Assembly: GCA_958450365.1 (NCBI GenBank)
Contig: CAUEEP010000400.1
Span: 124,001 to 188,000 of the forward strand
Length of the DNA stretch: 64,000 nucleotides
Reading direction: 5' to 3'
DNA from: Mesorhabditis belari
Lineage: Eukaryota; Nematoda; Chromadorea; Rhabditida; Rhabditidae
The number at the start of each line of letters is the position of its first letter. Within the stretch, counting starts at the first letter, position 1. A model generated the notes under the pieces. The model made no database searches. It was given only the letters and a program-made list of their open reading frames with translations, and had not been told where the DNA came from. Below, piece by piece: positions 1-12,017 of the stretch. The position numbers were made by a program, and so were the translations under genes.

Positions 1-58
1 GGCCTACTCTCCTACCGATCCGCATCCTTTTATCTGCAAAAGGAGCTCTCAATTCTGA
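1..58 (+). CDS. C-type lectin last exon (partial, runs off window start)
   Basis: The first 58 bases read as the end of a C-type lectin domain: AYSPTDPHPFICKRSSQF and a stop (frame from base 2). The ending FICK is the usual last beta strand with the fourth conserved cysteine. The third conserved cysteine, normally a few residues before it, is replaced in the SPTD stretch. The same exon is found at 24778-24861 and 48753-48830, so this is the tail of another coiled-coil lectin copy whose upstream exons lie outside the window. The flanking sequence to about 345 matches the flanks of those copies too. Confidence 0.75.
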   Translation, partial: AYSPTDPHPFICKRSSQF

Positions 59-296
59 TGAGTTCTTTATGTTCTCTTCTATTTCTATGGACAAAAACCA
101 ATAAATCTCACATTATTCAACCTTCTGAAAACACACAACTGCACATTATCTTTTTCTTTATTTCGGAATTGTTTCTTCAAAATCTCATATAAAAGGTTTT
201 CCCAAAAACCCCGAATTTTGCCGAAGCTGCAAGTATTTTCCTCTCTCGTCGCTCCTGAATAGACTATTAGATAAACGTGTTGAACATCAATGGACA

Positions 297-345
297 TCAG
301 CATGAGGAAACTGACAATTCTTCGTGAAGGTCGCTCTTCTCGTAC
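297..345 (-). other. 3' end of a convergent coiled-coil gene (fragment)
   Basis: On the minus strand this reads EKSDLHEELSVSSC followed by a stop. The same C-terminus lies downstream of other lectin copies in convergent orientation (25090-25195, 49078-49240) and on the plus strand at 62500-62716 with a longer upstream coil (RNKNQRQTDELRDEKSDLHE). It is charged and helical, typical of a coiled coil. Here only the last 14 codons survive before the sequence diverges. Function unknown. Confidence 0.45.
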
Positions 346-535
346 CAGAATCCTCTCAACGATTCCTGAACAGATATCTCAAGAGACAACAGAAAAGAGA
401 CACAATGCCTTTAGCTATCTGTATCATTAGCATCACATAGATTTATCAGCTCAAAATTACACCTCGTCCCGAAGATGCGCGATGAGATCGGTGTTGAGAT
501 CGGTGGCTTTCCTCTGCCCCTATCTTTAAGGTTCT

Positions 536-960
536 AAATTTTGTTTAGATCTAATATTATAGGAAGAATTGAGAATGTTTGTGTTGACGAAGCGTCATTC
601 CGTTGTGTGCTTGTATCACGAGCGGGCCTGATGCTGAATATTGCGTGTCCTTGTTATATTGTGAGGGTTTTGGGGAAACCCGTTTAACCTTTTGTTCTAT
701 TCGGCTTTTGAAACAAAATCATCCCCAATGATAACATTGAAGCCGGTCACACCCCGAACTATGGAATTCAGCCTATTCAGCCTTCTGGTACTTCTTCAAA
801 ACAACAACCGGCTTACCGTATCCTCTCTAATAGTAGTGCACCCTGAGCGTTGCCTAAGTTGCTCGAAATCTAGAAAACCGTTTATCAGAGCCTTTCGATG
901 TGGGATGTATCAGAGCCTTCTGTGAAAACTTCGAAACCGTAAAATGGTCATCAACATCAA
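536..960. repeat. Dispersed repeat, also at 14220-14440 and 49300-49990
   Basis: Non-coding sequence that recurs with modest divergence inside intron 6 of the two-domain lectin gene (14220-14440) and after the lectin at 49300-49990. Shared words include TTGTGAGGGTTTTGGGGAAA, CCGTTTAACCTTTTGT and AAAATCATCCCCAATGATA. No long ORF or clear terminal repeat is visible. Its presence inside an intron of an unrelated gene argues for a mobile repeat rather than only a segmental duplication. Confidence 0.6.
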
Positions 961-1087
961 CTCAGCAACGCGAAGTCCACTACTATTAGAAAGAATACGG
1001 TAATTAGCTAAGATTTATATTTCTGATTTTTCTTTTTATCTTTGTTTTCTATCAACTATTTAAAAAAAGCTTTATTGAGATATAATA

Positions 1088-3875
1088 TTAGTTTGAGATA
1101 TCACAGTTCAGTATCACAATTCTATTATGCCGTTTCAATGACCTTTTGATGGATGATGGACTTTTGATGTAGTCACAGTGATCGAACTTCTTGTCCTTAA
1201 CGGCTTTTCTTTCGGTTTTCGGAGGAAAAGTGCGGTGATTAGACTGAAATGAGAAGATTGCTGCTACAATAAACATTGTAAGTGTTAAAAAGAGCTTAAT
1301 CTACAGTAAATGTGATTTTGTGCACTAACCTCAAAACAAGGTTGAAGAGAAAAGCGTGACTGAAATCACGAACAGACATCAACAGATTGGCAACATCCCA
1401 GTTGAAAAATAAATTCGAAACGTTTCCAACGAAATAGAAACCAATAGTGTAAGTGAAAGTAACCAGAGAACTGATGATCATCTAAAGATCATGATCAAGA
1501 GAAGTAAAGCCTTCACCAACTTGGGTCATCAACAACACTTCTGCTCGGCTGGCGGGGCTGCTGTGTTTTAGCTAAAAGTGCTTTGAATCAAAAATTGCAT
1601 TGCCATTTTTCTGGTGCAGTTGTCTTGGTTTTGCCTCAATCGTGCCTGTATATGCTCTTGATTGCTTTCCTATTCCAACCTGGCTTCAGTCTGCCTGGTA
1701 TTGATTCCAAAGATGTTCTAGCCGGGTTCTAAGAGCTACATCCTTGCCTGGCCTTTGCGCTTGCCTAATCTGGCCTTACTGCAGGCCTTGCAAAAATTCC
1801 TGAGTTTCCAGGATCTTTGCTTTTGGAACTTGATGAACTTTTGAGATAAGGCCAAAACCAGACCAAAACCATTTCCCGATTCCCCTGAGTACGTATTAGA
1901 GCGAGCTTTTTGATCTCTGCATCTCCCTACTTTCACTTCATCCGCTTGATTGAGTTTTCGGATTTTTTCTAGAAACTGAATTATCAAAGATCGGGCTCTA
2001 AAATGAGTCAAGGAAATGTACTTCGAAAGTTTTTTTAGTCAAAACTTCTAACAATCGAAAATTGAGTCAAATCGGAACAATTACGAGTACTTTCCATCCC
2101 ACCAAGACAAACCTTTTTCATTTTGCGCCTGATAACAAAATCGAGGGCACAAGTGAGAAAATATGGAGCGTAAACGACGAATGGATCGTAGAAGTACATC
2201 CAGCCATCACAAAGCTGTTCTTTGCAGAGTTCACCCAAATATCCGATCGCAAATCGAAGGGCGTACGGTATGAGAACTTGGAGATAAGGCAATCGCATTG
2301 AGTATCGGAAATAGGCACCGTCAAAAGCAAGAGCAAAGAAACGACTGAATCGGTGAAATTGTTAACCGATCAGATGGGTTTCCGTCATTTAAAGGTAATG
2401 TAAAAGTTCCAGTTTTCTCAAGGTAAAACTCTAATCCACACCCAATTACCGTACCCTTTGCTTTCTTTTCCTGTTCTTAAAAGTTGCAAAACCGTATTGA
2501 AGCTGGCTTTGGGGGTGTCTACTTTGCGCAAATTTATGCAAATGATGCCAGTTGGAAAAAAGACTTAGATTAACCTACTTAAAAAGATTAACCTACTTAG
2601 AGAAAAGTTATGGTGAGTTGCGGAAAAGACCCAGTTCCGCAAAAAATTTAGCGCAAAGTAAGCTGGCTGGCTGGCTTTGGTTTCCAATTAGATTGGTGCC
2701 AAGCTACTTTCTCTTACAGTTAGATCGGTGTCAAGTTCGAATACCATTTTTCTTGTAAACTAGATCCAATAACCGTAAATAGAATGGAGTAACCGCATGA
2801 CCAACCTCAACGAGATGCAAAATTGACAATATTGAGACATATCGCTGACACCATAACGAATAATATAAAACGAGTTGATTTGTGAAAGCCAAAGAACCAT
2901 TTTATAAGGACACCTAAATATTAGGTTCAGTACTTGATATTGTAAAGGACAGTTTATTAAAAGAACAACTCATCATTTACTTACTGAAATTCTGGCATCA
3001 CTGAGCAATAACAAGAAATTGTGACCGTCACTGCATTAAGAAACTTATTGAAGTTTTCAGCGATTGCAAGTAGTCTGAAAGAAAGAAATCCTTTAAACAA
3101 GAAAATCTTTGCCTGATTGGAAGTGTTAATTTATCGTTAGTTGCAGCGGAATAGATGGCTAAAGGAGTTGTGAAGAGGGAAAGCACCAATGACTGAAGAC
3201 TTTAGATCGATTAGAAAAAAAACATTTCCCTTTAAAACTAGCCGTTTTACGGTCAGATCTATTAAGAGTTCGCCATTTTTGCAGTAAAAGGGTCGGAATG
3301 TCAAAGAAGCCAGGTGGCAATTCAGCCAAAAAGGATTTTCAAAACAAAAATATTTTCACGAAGAAGCATTTCTAGGGTAAAAATCGGCAAAATTTTCATT
3401 TTTATTATAAAACCTGTCATTGATCTTGATACTGGCGCGCATCTTGATGAAAGCTGGCTGTTAAAACCTAAGCCAACACTAACACTAAACCCAGCAAGGC
3501 CTAGTTTTCACAGCTTGGTCGACTCTTCTTTTAAAAGTTATGAACTGGCTAGACAGAGTCAATTTCTGGAAATGTCTGAAAGCTTTCTTGTCTAAACATG
3601 TTAGAAGCTGGACAATTTCTCTGTCAAAGACCTTACCACAGCTGTCGCATTCTCCAGTACTGTCAGAAAATTCTCGACAAAGTTGTGCTGAATACCAATC
3701 GGTTTTTCAGCAAACACCACCCAACTTCCCAGAAAAGTACATCAAAAAGAATAGGTGCCTTAAATTTGTTTTGCTTTGCCAATTTTTCAATTTCAACTTA
3801 CCCATCAAAACAAATCCTATCAACAAAAATGAGGATGATATCTTGAGATTTTTCCCATATCGTTAGCAAGACCAT
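1088..3875 (-). pseudogene. 7TM chemoreceptor, copy A (probable pseudogene)
   Basis: Exons of a nematode serpentine chemoreceptor can be followed on the minus strand. 3802-3875: start and TM1. 3113-3192: TM2, with LVLSLFTTPLAIYSAA. 2985-3074: TM3, with FNKLLNAVTVTISCYC. 2113-2344: TM4-5, with VLIPYALRFAIGYL and VYAPYFLTCALDFVIRRKMK. 1330-1481: TM with FFNWDVANLLMSVRDFSHAF. Then a basic tail ending at 1088. Compared with the duplicate at 50106-52172, TM1 carries one extra T (CATTTTTGTTG), which shifts the frame, and the TM2 exon ends in a GC rather than a GT donor. The TM3 to TM4 intron is normal here but destroyed in the other copy. Family not assigned; exons between TM1 and TM2 and in the third loop are unresolved. 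Confidence 0.6.
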
Positions 3876-4541
3876 TTCCACAATTGTGGAATGCCCTTTT
3901 TACAATTTACCGCATTTTGGAGATTGAAAATTTGGTAATTCTCGCGAGAATTCAATTTTCGTCTCCCACTTGTCTCTGATTGAATCTACTACTTTGAATT
4001 GAGGAAAAAACTGTGGAAAAAAAATGGTAACTGTGAACTTACGTTTGTCTTGAATCAAACCTCTGAACTTAAACTGCAGCCAAACTACCTTTTTCGACCG
4101 CTTTTTTTGACTTGAGCATGATCATCGAACATTTATAGAGCAAAAAGAACTGACATTGACGCGAGTTGTTTTTTGTCTTGAGTCCGTGCGGGACTCATTT
4201 TGCAAAGCAAATTTTTTCCCCAGGTTGGTGCAAATGGTTGTCAATTGTTTTCTGATCAACAACAAACATTTTTGCATGCTCGCGAGTTGTGAGTGTTGGG
4301 TTGAAGTCAATATCAATCCCCAAAGCGAAACTCAAAAAGTGCATTATTTTTTCCTCAATCTATTAGGTTGGAAAGAAAGTCTCGGAGAAAGTTTGCACGG
4401 TGATTTCTCAAAAATCAAGACGGAAACTCTTGATCAGTTGATTTGAAAATGAGAAAATCGCTCTCCTTGGAAACGGCACTCACAACAACCTGAAAAGCTG
4501 AGCAATTAGTTAAGCATAACAAATAAAGGCACTTGGAACTA

Positions 4542-4902
4542 CTAAAGACGCAGAATTGATGAGTCAACCAAATCGGCCTCCAACTTCGCGATTTTCAAAT
4601 TCGCCTCGATCTGAACCATATTTGCTGCCAATCGACTCATCTCGGTCTCTTTGTCCTTTTTCATTTCTTCCCTAAACTCTTCGATTAAATTAAAGACTGT
4701 TTTGGATAGCAGCAAAGATTTCGCGAAAAACCCACAAATCGGCTTCGAGTTGGGCGATTTTCTTCAACGAGATGGCCGGTTCTTCTATGCGTTTGACACT
4801 CTTTTCAGGCAATTCTTCAGTCATCTCAGGCATTTCTGGAGATTTGGAAAAAGAAGAGATGCCCTGAAGACATCGAGGAAGAAGATTCGAGAGATTGTCC
4901 AT
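4542..4902 (-). pseudogene. Coiled-coil lectin N-terminal fragment
   Basis: Exon 1 (4736-4902) begins MDNLSNLLPRCLQGISSF and ends SLKKIAQLEADL in phase 2. Exon 2 (4542-4671) starts in the matching phase with EEMKKDKETEMSRLAANM and ends VDSSILRL and a stop. The two exons splice in frame. No membrane segment and no lectin domain follow; the homologous second exon in other copies runs on through a longer coil (as at 46758-46937). This is a 5' fragment truncated after the first coil exon. Upstream sequence to about 5050 matches the 5' flanks of copies at 6112, 36226 and 46656, so the promoter region was duplicated with it. Confidence 0.65.
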
Positions 4903-5823
4903 TTCGGTTGCTAGACGATTGGATGCCTACAAAATGACTGAATTTTCCCGAAGAACAAGTGAAAATTAAAGAAAAGACTAAATAACTAAAGAAGCAAAAT
5001 TGATGAGAAAAGACAAAATCAAAGAAGAAATTTGTTGCGAAGCAAAATGCAGTTTTCTTATCACGGAAAATAAAGGGAAAGGAAGGAAAGCCCAATTTAA
5101 AAACACACGGAGATTTGCATTATATGAGTTGTGAAATACTTCTGATACATCCACACACATCTGATACATCCACACGAACACCAACTATTCTTCGTCAAAA
5201 AGTCCCCAGTTCTTTGAAGATGGAATTATTGAATTGAGCAAAAGATGGCATGATTTCCTAAATAATAATGGAGAATACCTTTTATGGTAATCCTCTTTGT
5301 TTATTGTTTTTTGAAATAAAAATTCGAGTCACAAACAATTCGCATTATTTGCCCGCCAACCTAATAGACATGTCGTTCTATTTTTTAACGCCTCAAAATC
5401 GGCCGTTCCAAAAAGTAGGTAAAGGGGCCCACATGACTCAAAAATTTAGAATTCATTAAAACCTATTTTTAAACGATGACCCTCTGTCCAAATCGTACAA
5501 AAAATGTTTAGAAAAAAACACAAAAGAACACAAAAGATGACTGTTAGATATCTAGATCTGACAACTGGTCCAGTACATTTGTTGTCAGAGCCAAGAGGTG
5601 CACCAAATCTGGTGTAGCAGAAACTAGACCCAGTGCATCAAATCCAGTCAATAACGAGTAACAAGCGTGACTCAATGCTGAGTCACAGCTGTTTCTCGTC
5701 AATGGCTCGACCAATTGAGCTTAAAATTTGCAAGAAAATGTAATTTCGGGTCCTCTTTCCGAATCTGACGTTAGTTTTATTAGGAAGTTGTGTGATTTTT
5801 CGTAAAAAGCGGAAAAACCGGGT

Positions 5824-5900
5824 AGTACCATGGTCGAGTGGTCTACAGCATTGAAGGCTCAAAACAATTCTAAAGAAAATTCTGACCCGGGAACATATAG
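5824..5900 (+). other. Possible degenerate tRNA-like sequence
   Basis: TGGTCGAGTGG resembles a Pol III A box from a Leu or Ser tRNA D arm. No good B box (GGTTCGANTCC) follows; the nearest match, around GACCCGGGAAC, is poor and no cloverleaf closes. At best this is a decayed tRNA or SINE head. Confidence 0.2.
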
Positions 5901-6111
5901 CATACAGTTATCGAGAAGTTAACAACTATTAAGTTGGAAAGAAAGTTCATAGAAAGAGTTTGCACGGTGATTTCTCAAAAACCAAGCCATGAATTCTTCC
6001 CAGAGTTTTTGATAAACTTGACTGTATTTCAAAAAGTTTTTAATTTAATTTTCACTTGTTCTCTGAGAAAATTCAGTCATTTTGTAGGCATCCAATCGTC
6101 TAACAACCGAA

Positions 6112-8178
6112 ATGGACAATCTCTCGAATCTTCCTCCTCGATGTCTTCGGAGCATCTCTTCGTTTTCCAAATCTCCAGAAATGCCCGAAATGACTGAAGA
6201 ATCGCCTGAAAAGAGTGTCAAATGCATAGAAGAACCGGCCATCTCGTTGAAGAAAATCGTCTCATTCGTTCTTCCCATTCCCCCGAATTCCAAACAATTC
6301 AACCAATTGATCGGAATGGGTGTATTCATCACGATTTACCTCCTTTTCCATCAAATTTCTTCGTCGATTCAACAAAGCGATCAATTGGATCAATTCACGT
6401 ATTCTTTTCCCTTCAAATAGCTATGTTTTCAACCAAGCCAATCAATAGAGCTAATTTAATAGAATAAACAAGAACTAGGCTCTGGTGAAATCAACAGATC
6501 TTGAAGATTTTAGGTTATCTTTTTCAGTCAATGTGAACAAAAGGAGAGAAGTGATGAATTCACAAAGATCAACTCAAAAATTTCGCAAAGTGATGATCGA
6601 TCGACGAAGATTGGTGCTGATTTGAAAGAGATGTGAGTCTTGAGAGCCCTTAAAGACATATCTGAGGATGAGACACTTTTAGAGATTCCAAAATCGCCAA
6701 AATGCCAAGGACCATCTCCGCGAAAATGGCCCAAATTGAGACGGATTTAATGGGGAAAAACGCGAAGTTGGAGGCTGATTTGGTTGACGAAAGGGCGATA
6801 AATCGAGAGTTGGAAAGGAAAATCGCCGAGACGAAAAGGAAGGACGAAGATCTCGAAGCACAATTGTACTAATTTTGTAATTTCCTTTTAGACAGGCTCA
6901 ACATAAAATATCGATAAAAATCGGACTTTTTTAGAAGCGACTCAAATACGGAAGTGAGAGACGGCAAAGCCAAGATTGGAGAGCTCGAAGGGAAAATCAA
7001 CGCGTTGCAGAGCAAAATCTCTGACCTCGAAACCCAAATGTGAGTTTATTTGGTATCTCTTGTCGCCTGAGACTTGGGAAAACAGTTTTTTCACTCCCAA
7101 AACACCCATTCCACTCAATCCAATTAATTCCTCTCTAGACAATTTAAAAGTGAAAACAAAACGGCCGAAATGGCGAAGTTGCGGGCAGATTTATGCGTTT
7201 TTTTAAGGAAAAGGATTAGTTTTCGTTTTAAAAATCTGAAGTAAATTTTTCGAAGAAATTCAGAAGTCAAACGATGAATTGGATCCTGGAACCGGATGAA
7301 TGGTCGTATTTGGCAAAAACCGCTTCTTGGTACAAGGTTTGGTAGAGGTTGTGAACCAGGATTATCTTCATCTTAAGGCTTTCGATCAAGAAATGACATT
7401 CGATGAAGCCGAGACATATTGTGTGAGTCGAAGGAGCCATTTAGTCTCCATTCACAGTCAAGTAGAAAACGATTTTGTCCAGGAACTCGGTAAGAAAGCG
7501 AAATGATTCAATTCTGAATATTCATGACTTTCGCAGAAATTTATGCTTTATAAACCCAAAGGAACCGACATTTATTTCAGCGAAAAATGTTAATTCGGAT
7601 TGGGGGTTCTGGATCGGACTAAAGGTTGGATTTTTTTTATTAAAAGACATAAATAAATATATGGAAAGTAATTCTTTCATTTTTTCAGATTCTTTCGGAA
7701 GGCTCTTTGTAAAAAAGATTCGTTCGACTGATAGTTCTTTGATAGAAATAATGGTTTCAGTTGAGAAACTAGAATAATTTCAAGAAGAAAAAAGGAAAAT
7801 CGGATCGAAATATCAATGTTTAAACATAAAAATTTCGTTATTCAGAGAAATCCGAACAAAGGAAATGCTTTTGAATGGACGGATGGAAGTTCGGTGGATT
7901 TCACGAATTGGAAGGTTAGAGAGCCGGGTTCGAACACCCACACCTGGGTGAGATTTTCAACGTGAAATCATCAATATTTATTCCAATTTCCATTGCTTGT
8001 TAATCCCAAAATATTTTGATCAATCTGAGGAAATTTCTTTTTGTGGGATAACGCAGAGTGTTTTATCAAAAGATTTCCATCAGAAATGAACTTTCAGCTT
8101 CATAGCTCCGATGGGACTCCGATGGGATTGCAAAAAAGTTGTATAACTCCAATCGGGAAGTTCTTGGTTAATAAATGA
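6112..8178 (+). pseudogene. Type II membrane coiled-coil C-type lectin, copy with broken donor
   Basis: Exon 1 (6112-6398) starts MDNLSNLPPRCLRSISSF and carries one hydrophobic segment, LIGMGVFITIYLLF, with no signal peptide, suggesting an N-in type II membrane protein. Coil exons 6528-6632, 6683-6865, 6935-7039 and 7139-7192 all begin and end in phase 2 and are rich in heptads such as LERKIAETKRKDEDLEAQL. Lectin exons: 7264-7336 (WSYLAKTASWYK), 7378-7489 (MTFDEAETYC and SHLVSIHSQ), 7581-7624 (WGFWIGLK), 7846-7947 (FEWTDGSSVDFTNW), 8098-8178. All phases agree except that the donor after 7192 is AT instead of GT. The last exon has diverged and lacks the final FIC. Probably non-functional, or spliced differently at that point. 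Confidence 0.7.
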
Positions 8179-8364
8179 TGCCAAGATGAAGGCCTTTATC
8201 TTCCTATATAACCCTTGGCACTTTGGTAATAAGGCAGGCCAGTCAGGGCAACACTTGCCATCAACTTTTCCAAAAAAGGTGTCTCCATAATTCGCGGTCA
8301 CCTTATAGAATTTATTACTAAGGAAATGCTTTGTGCTTACATCTGTTTTTTATCTTTCACTTAC

Positions 8365-9125
8365 CCAATAAAGGAAATACGCGAGTTTTCGGAATGGCAT
8401 CAGCGAGCATATCCAAAAGAACGGTCATTGACACAAGACTCGTCAAACCGATGGCTAACTGAAGCCAAATATAAATTGTTGCATAAATTTCCACCTTTGC
8501 TAGCTGATCTTCTTTAATATTTGGTGACCAGAACATTCCAATCAGTGAAAGAAGTGTCAGAATGAAACATGGAAGAGCTATCACGTAGACATAAAAGTTT
8601 GGCTCTCGTTTAATCGTGATCATGAAAGCTACCTGTAATTGGATTTTAAAAGGAAATAATGGCTATATCTTCAAGCAACTCTTTTTCAAAAACTTACAAC
8701 TTCTAGCGGTTGTTTTGCCGTGATTGAGTAGGTAATCGGGATCGCGGCGACCACCTCCCATTCACCATTTCCCTGAAATTTTCAAAGTTTTGCAAAGATC
8801 TCCAATTCACCTCGAAATTATTCTCAAGATCAGGCAATACTTTAGGCCAAAGTGAGATCCATTGTCTAAACGAATTGTGATCAAAAATTCTATTCTAAAG
8901 TCTCACGGTTGCATGGAAAGAGAGAGAATCGGTAAGCTGCAGTTCTGCTTGTCGAATGGGAACTTGTTAGCCTGAATTTGAGGAAATTTTTGTTAGATAT
9001 TTCCGAGGTTTACATTTATTGAGCAAGCCGTCTCGGAATAGTAGGCGGTCGTTAGAAATATTGAGCCATTGTTGTAGATCTGAGCACCTTGAGCAGCGAT
9101 CCCGCTCACCTCGTCCAAGACTCTT
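8365..9125 (-). CDS. Cys-loop ligand-gated ion channel, nicotinic-like orphan (partial)
   Basis: Five exons splice on the minus strand: 9014-9125, 8907-8971, 8811-8865, 8698-8772, 8365-8632. The first junction completes a Cys-loop with exactly 13 residues between cysteines (C-SINANKFPFDKQN-C), the family hallmark, including the conserved FPFD. The last exon holds TM1-TM3: FYVYVIALPCFILTLLSLIG, the pore-lining GLTSLVSMTVLLDM, and PKTRVFPLLG at the start of TM3. This pattern is typical of nematode LGC/ACR-type pentameric channels of the plasma membrane. The signal peptide, most of the N-terminal ligand-binding region, the rest of TM3, the cytoplasmic loop and TM4 are not found. The 3' side runs into the lectin copy ending at 8178. 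Probably a truncated gene. Confidence 0.8.
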
Positions 9126-9204
9126 CTGGAAACGTGCAAAGTTGGGCACTATTGGGTTTAGGGGAATTATAAACGTAGATAATAAATAGGTAACACATCC
9201 CAAG

Positions 9205-9305
9205 CACTAGTCAAAGTTCAGCACTAGTACATTCCAAGCACTAGTCCAGCACTAGCACAAGTCCTAGTTAGGATTTCAAACTAGTCTACTATCTACTAGT
9301 AAGAT
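9205..9305. repeat. Degenerate CACTAGT-rich repeat
   Basis: AGCACTAGTCC-like words recur about six times within 100 bases (for example GCACTAGTAC, GCACTAGTCC, GCACTAGCAC). A short decayed tandem array with no coding potential seen. Confidence 0.5.
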
Positions 9306-12017
9306 TGTTACTTTTACTAACTACCCCTATGGCGAATGGCCACTACAAGTTGAGGAAAATTGTATTCGAATTACGTCTTCATTTTACCCCATGTCCTCAA
9401 TACAGTAGCCTCTCCGTGTTCAACTAAATATCTTTGCGTAGACTTTTCCCCCATTTAAGCCGTGAAATTTGTTGTTTCTGCCCTTCTTTTTCAATTATTG
9501 CAAGTTAAATCCACAAAATTGTGGTAAATTTTATTTTCTCTTTGCCTCTTGCTCGTGTGATAAGTGCAAAAGTTGCTTAATTGGCACAAGTTCTGACTCG
9601 TTGACAAGTTAGTATAAAGGAGCGGTTTTTACACATTCAAAATACAGTTGAGAGAGCAAGAATAGCTCTAAACAAAGAAATAGCTGGCTAGAGTTAAGAG
9701 TACTAAGCCTAGAAGAGAAATATTTCTTACAATCCTTTGTTTGAGTGTATTGCTGAGTAATCGAACCAAGTCTTTTTCTCGTTTTCTCGTTTTCGAGAGA
9801 CAAGAGTCTTTGTACACAAGAAAATTCGATCAGTTATTGTTAGGCTTAAGCCCAGGTTACTCTATTTCTAGTAACAATTTTCTTTTACACAAAAGAGTAC
9901 TTACGCATTTGATACAACAGTGTCGGGAATCCACAGCTTTTCCGCAGTAGTTACAATCGAATCGACGCCTCCAAAGTCGGCCTTATCCTAGACGAGCCTT
10001 GGATCACGCCAGATCTGGATTTACTTTTACAAGTGGATGGCTAAACGAAAATTCTACTCGAGCTAGTGATTCGTACCATTTCGATCTCCAATCTAGTATT
10101 AAACCTCTGTTTCTCAGCATCCTAAACGTCTTATTTACCCAAGAATTCATCCACCAACAAACCAAGTTGAAGACTCTCACGTAAGACAAAAGTAAGTCGA
10201 TCCTCATCCTTTTCGTTTTACTGTCTAAACTTGAGAGTTTGCCAGCTTGAGAGTCTTTCCAACCCACTCGAAAAATTAACAGCCATCGGAACGAAAATCG
10301 GGGCCAATTCTTTCTCATATTCACATGTGATGAATAATTCTTTCAAGATGAGCGACGCATTGTTCATGTAATTTGAGAACTCTTCTGAAAATTTGAGAAC
10401 TTTCTGGAGGGATCTCCTTGGAAGGTCAAATCTTGAACTAGATTAGAGAAATGGCAGATTGAATTTATCTTTGTAGGGACCTATTTTCAAAAATCTTTGG
10501 GCATTGCTCAGGTCCATCGATAGTTCTTTGCCGAGCCTACGAATAAGTTTTTGAGATGAAGAATTCTCGGCAGTTCCCTACGCTTCTTCACAGCTACCTT
10601 TCACAATGTTTGGAGTCGAAGACTGGTCAGTGGAATACATTCGCTGAACCAAAATTGGTCGATTGAAATCTGCTGGTTGGGGTTTTGCTAATCCTAAGCT
10701 TATTGGTTTTGGTTGATTGGTTACTAGATCTCTACTCCAATAGTTCATTCGTTCATCTACTTCTATTCGGATGTGTCCAACACGTAACTCACTCAATTTT
10801 CTTTCAAAATGTCCACAATTTTGGCCAATTTGCTCTAAAAATGACGTCCAAATAAGATTTGAAGCTAAAAATTTGAACCTCGCGGCTTTCGGGGTTTGGA
10901 AATTGACTGGAGGAGTTATTTCATTGATGGAGGGGTTTATTTTATTGCTTGCTCGCAAGTTTCTGACAATTTGAATCTAATTTTCACCTGTTTCTCCATA
11001 TTGAACATAGTCGAATTCAGCTAATATCAATCTAAAGAATTGCAGAACGAAAATCAAAAAGAACATTGAATATTAAACGAATAAATGTTTCAATGTTCGA
11101 TGAGTTGCAATTTCATGAAGCGAAACCTTCTCTTCGAAAACATATTTCTTGTTTGAGTGTGGTTTACTCACCTGGATGTCAATTGTTTTCTCTTCTTCGA
11201 GAAAAAGTGATATTTGTCCTGCTTCCCTAACCATTTCAAGAGTTTTTAGTCTCTCAATGCACTTCTTTTCACTTTTTTATTTCAGTTCTCATGAACTGGG
11301 TAAATAGTAAATGTTTGTATGTCTTGTCCAGGTAACTTTTCAAATGGTACCCGCCCAATTACAAACAACAGAAAATCAATCATAGACAAACAGTTTTATT
11401 ACATTCTATTAATCTTTTTCTTTAATTTTTACAAGACTTTTGACTTTACAAGTTTGAAAATAAAAACCCAAACTCTATCGAATTCTTGACATTTACCATC
11501 TGGTAATCAGATCAGAAAGCATATTATTAGCATAAAAAGGAAATAAAACGATCAGATCAGATCACTTAAAATGTTTCTATTTGAGATTTTGGCCGTGTTC
11601 GTTGCCGTTTCCCGATCGTTTATGAGAGTAGAGAGATGAGAACAAATAGGGCCAAAAATAGACATCCACCAGGCACAAATGATTCGACTTTTTCAATAGA
11701 ATTGCGAACAAAGTGGAGTGGTTGAACTGAAATCGGAAATTGGAGTAATGAAGCTGTTTCAAAAATTCGTCCAACATGCAAACTGTTGGTTTGACCCTGA
11801 TCATTACTGAATACTGAAGAATCTGTGATTAGAGTGTGTTCCTTTCGATTATAAAATGTACCTATTTGAGGAAACCACCGTAGTCAAACGGCCGATTTAC
11901 ATCCGATCAGCGCAATTTTGGTATCATTTGATGAGGAATCACAAGGCTCAGCCAATGATTTAAAAATCGGATTGATCTGATGAAAACTAACGGTTTGACT
12001 ACCATACTTTTCTCAAA
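9306..12017. other. 2.7 kb without a recognisable gene
   Basis: AT-rich sequence with scattered short ORFs but no exon set with matched phases that I recognise. It contains the isolated minus-strand ORF at 10578-10958, listed separately. I see no RNA gene or terminal-repeat element here. Confidence 0.4.
10578..10958 (-). CDS. Uncharacterised 126-codon ORF
   Basis: An open frame with protein-like composition (NPSINEITPPVNFQTPKAAR, then NYWSRDLVTNQPKPISLG). It does not resemble a family I know. The long open frame in AT-rich DNA is the only support. No splice partners were found on either side. It could be an exon of a decayed transposon gene or chance. Confidence 0.25.
   Translation of the reverse strand: MRASNKINPSINEITPPVNFQTPKAARFKFLASNLIWTSFLEQIGQNCGHFERKLSELRVGHIRIEVDERMNYWSRDLVTNQPKPISLGLAKPQPADFNRPILVQRMYSTDQSSTPNIVKGSCEEA

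Noticed and set aside
8080..8301. Possible extra 3' exon of the Cys-loop channel on the minus strand
   Set aside because: The frame shows no TM3/TM4-like hydrophobic segment and overlaps the last exon and intron of the plus-strand lectin copy.
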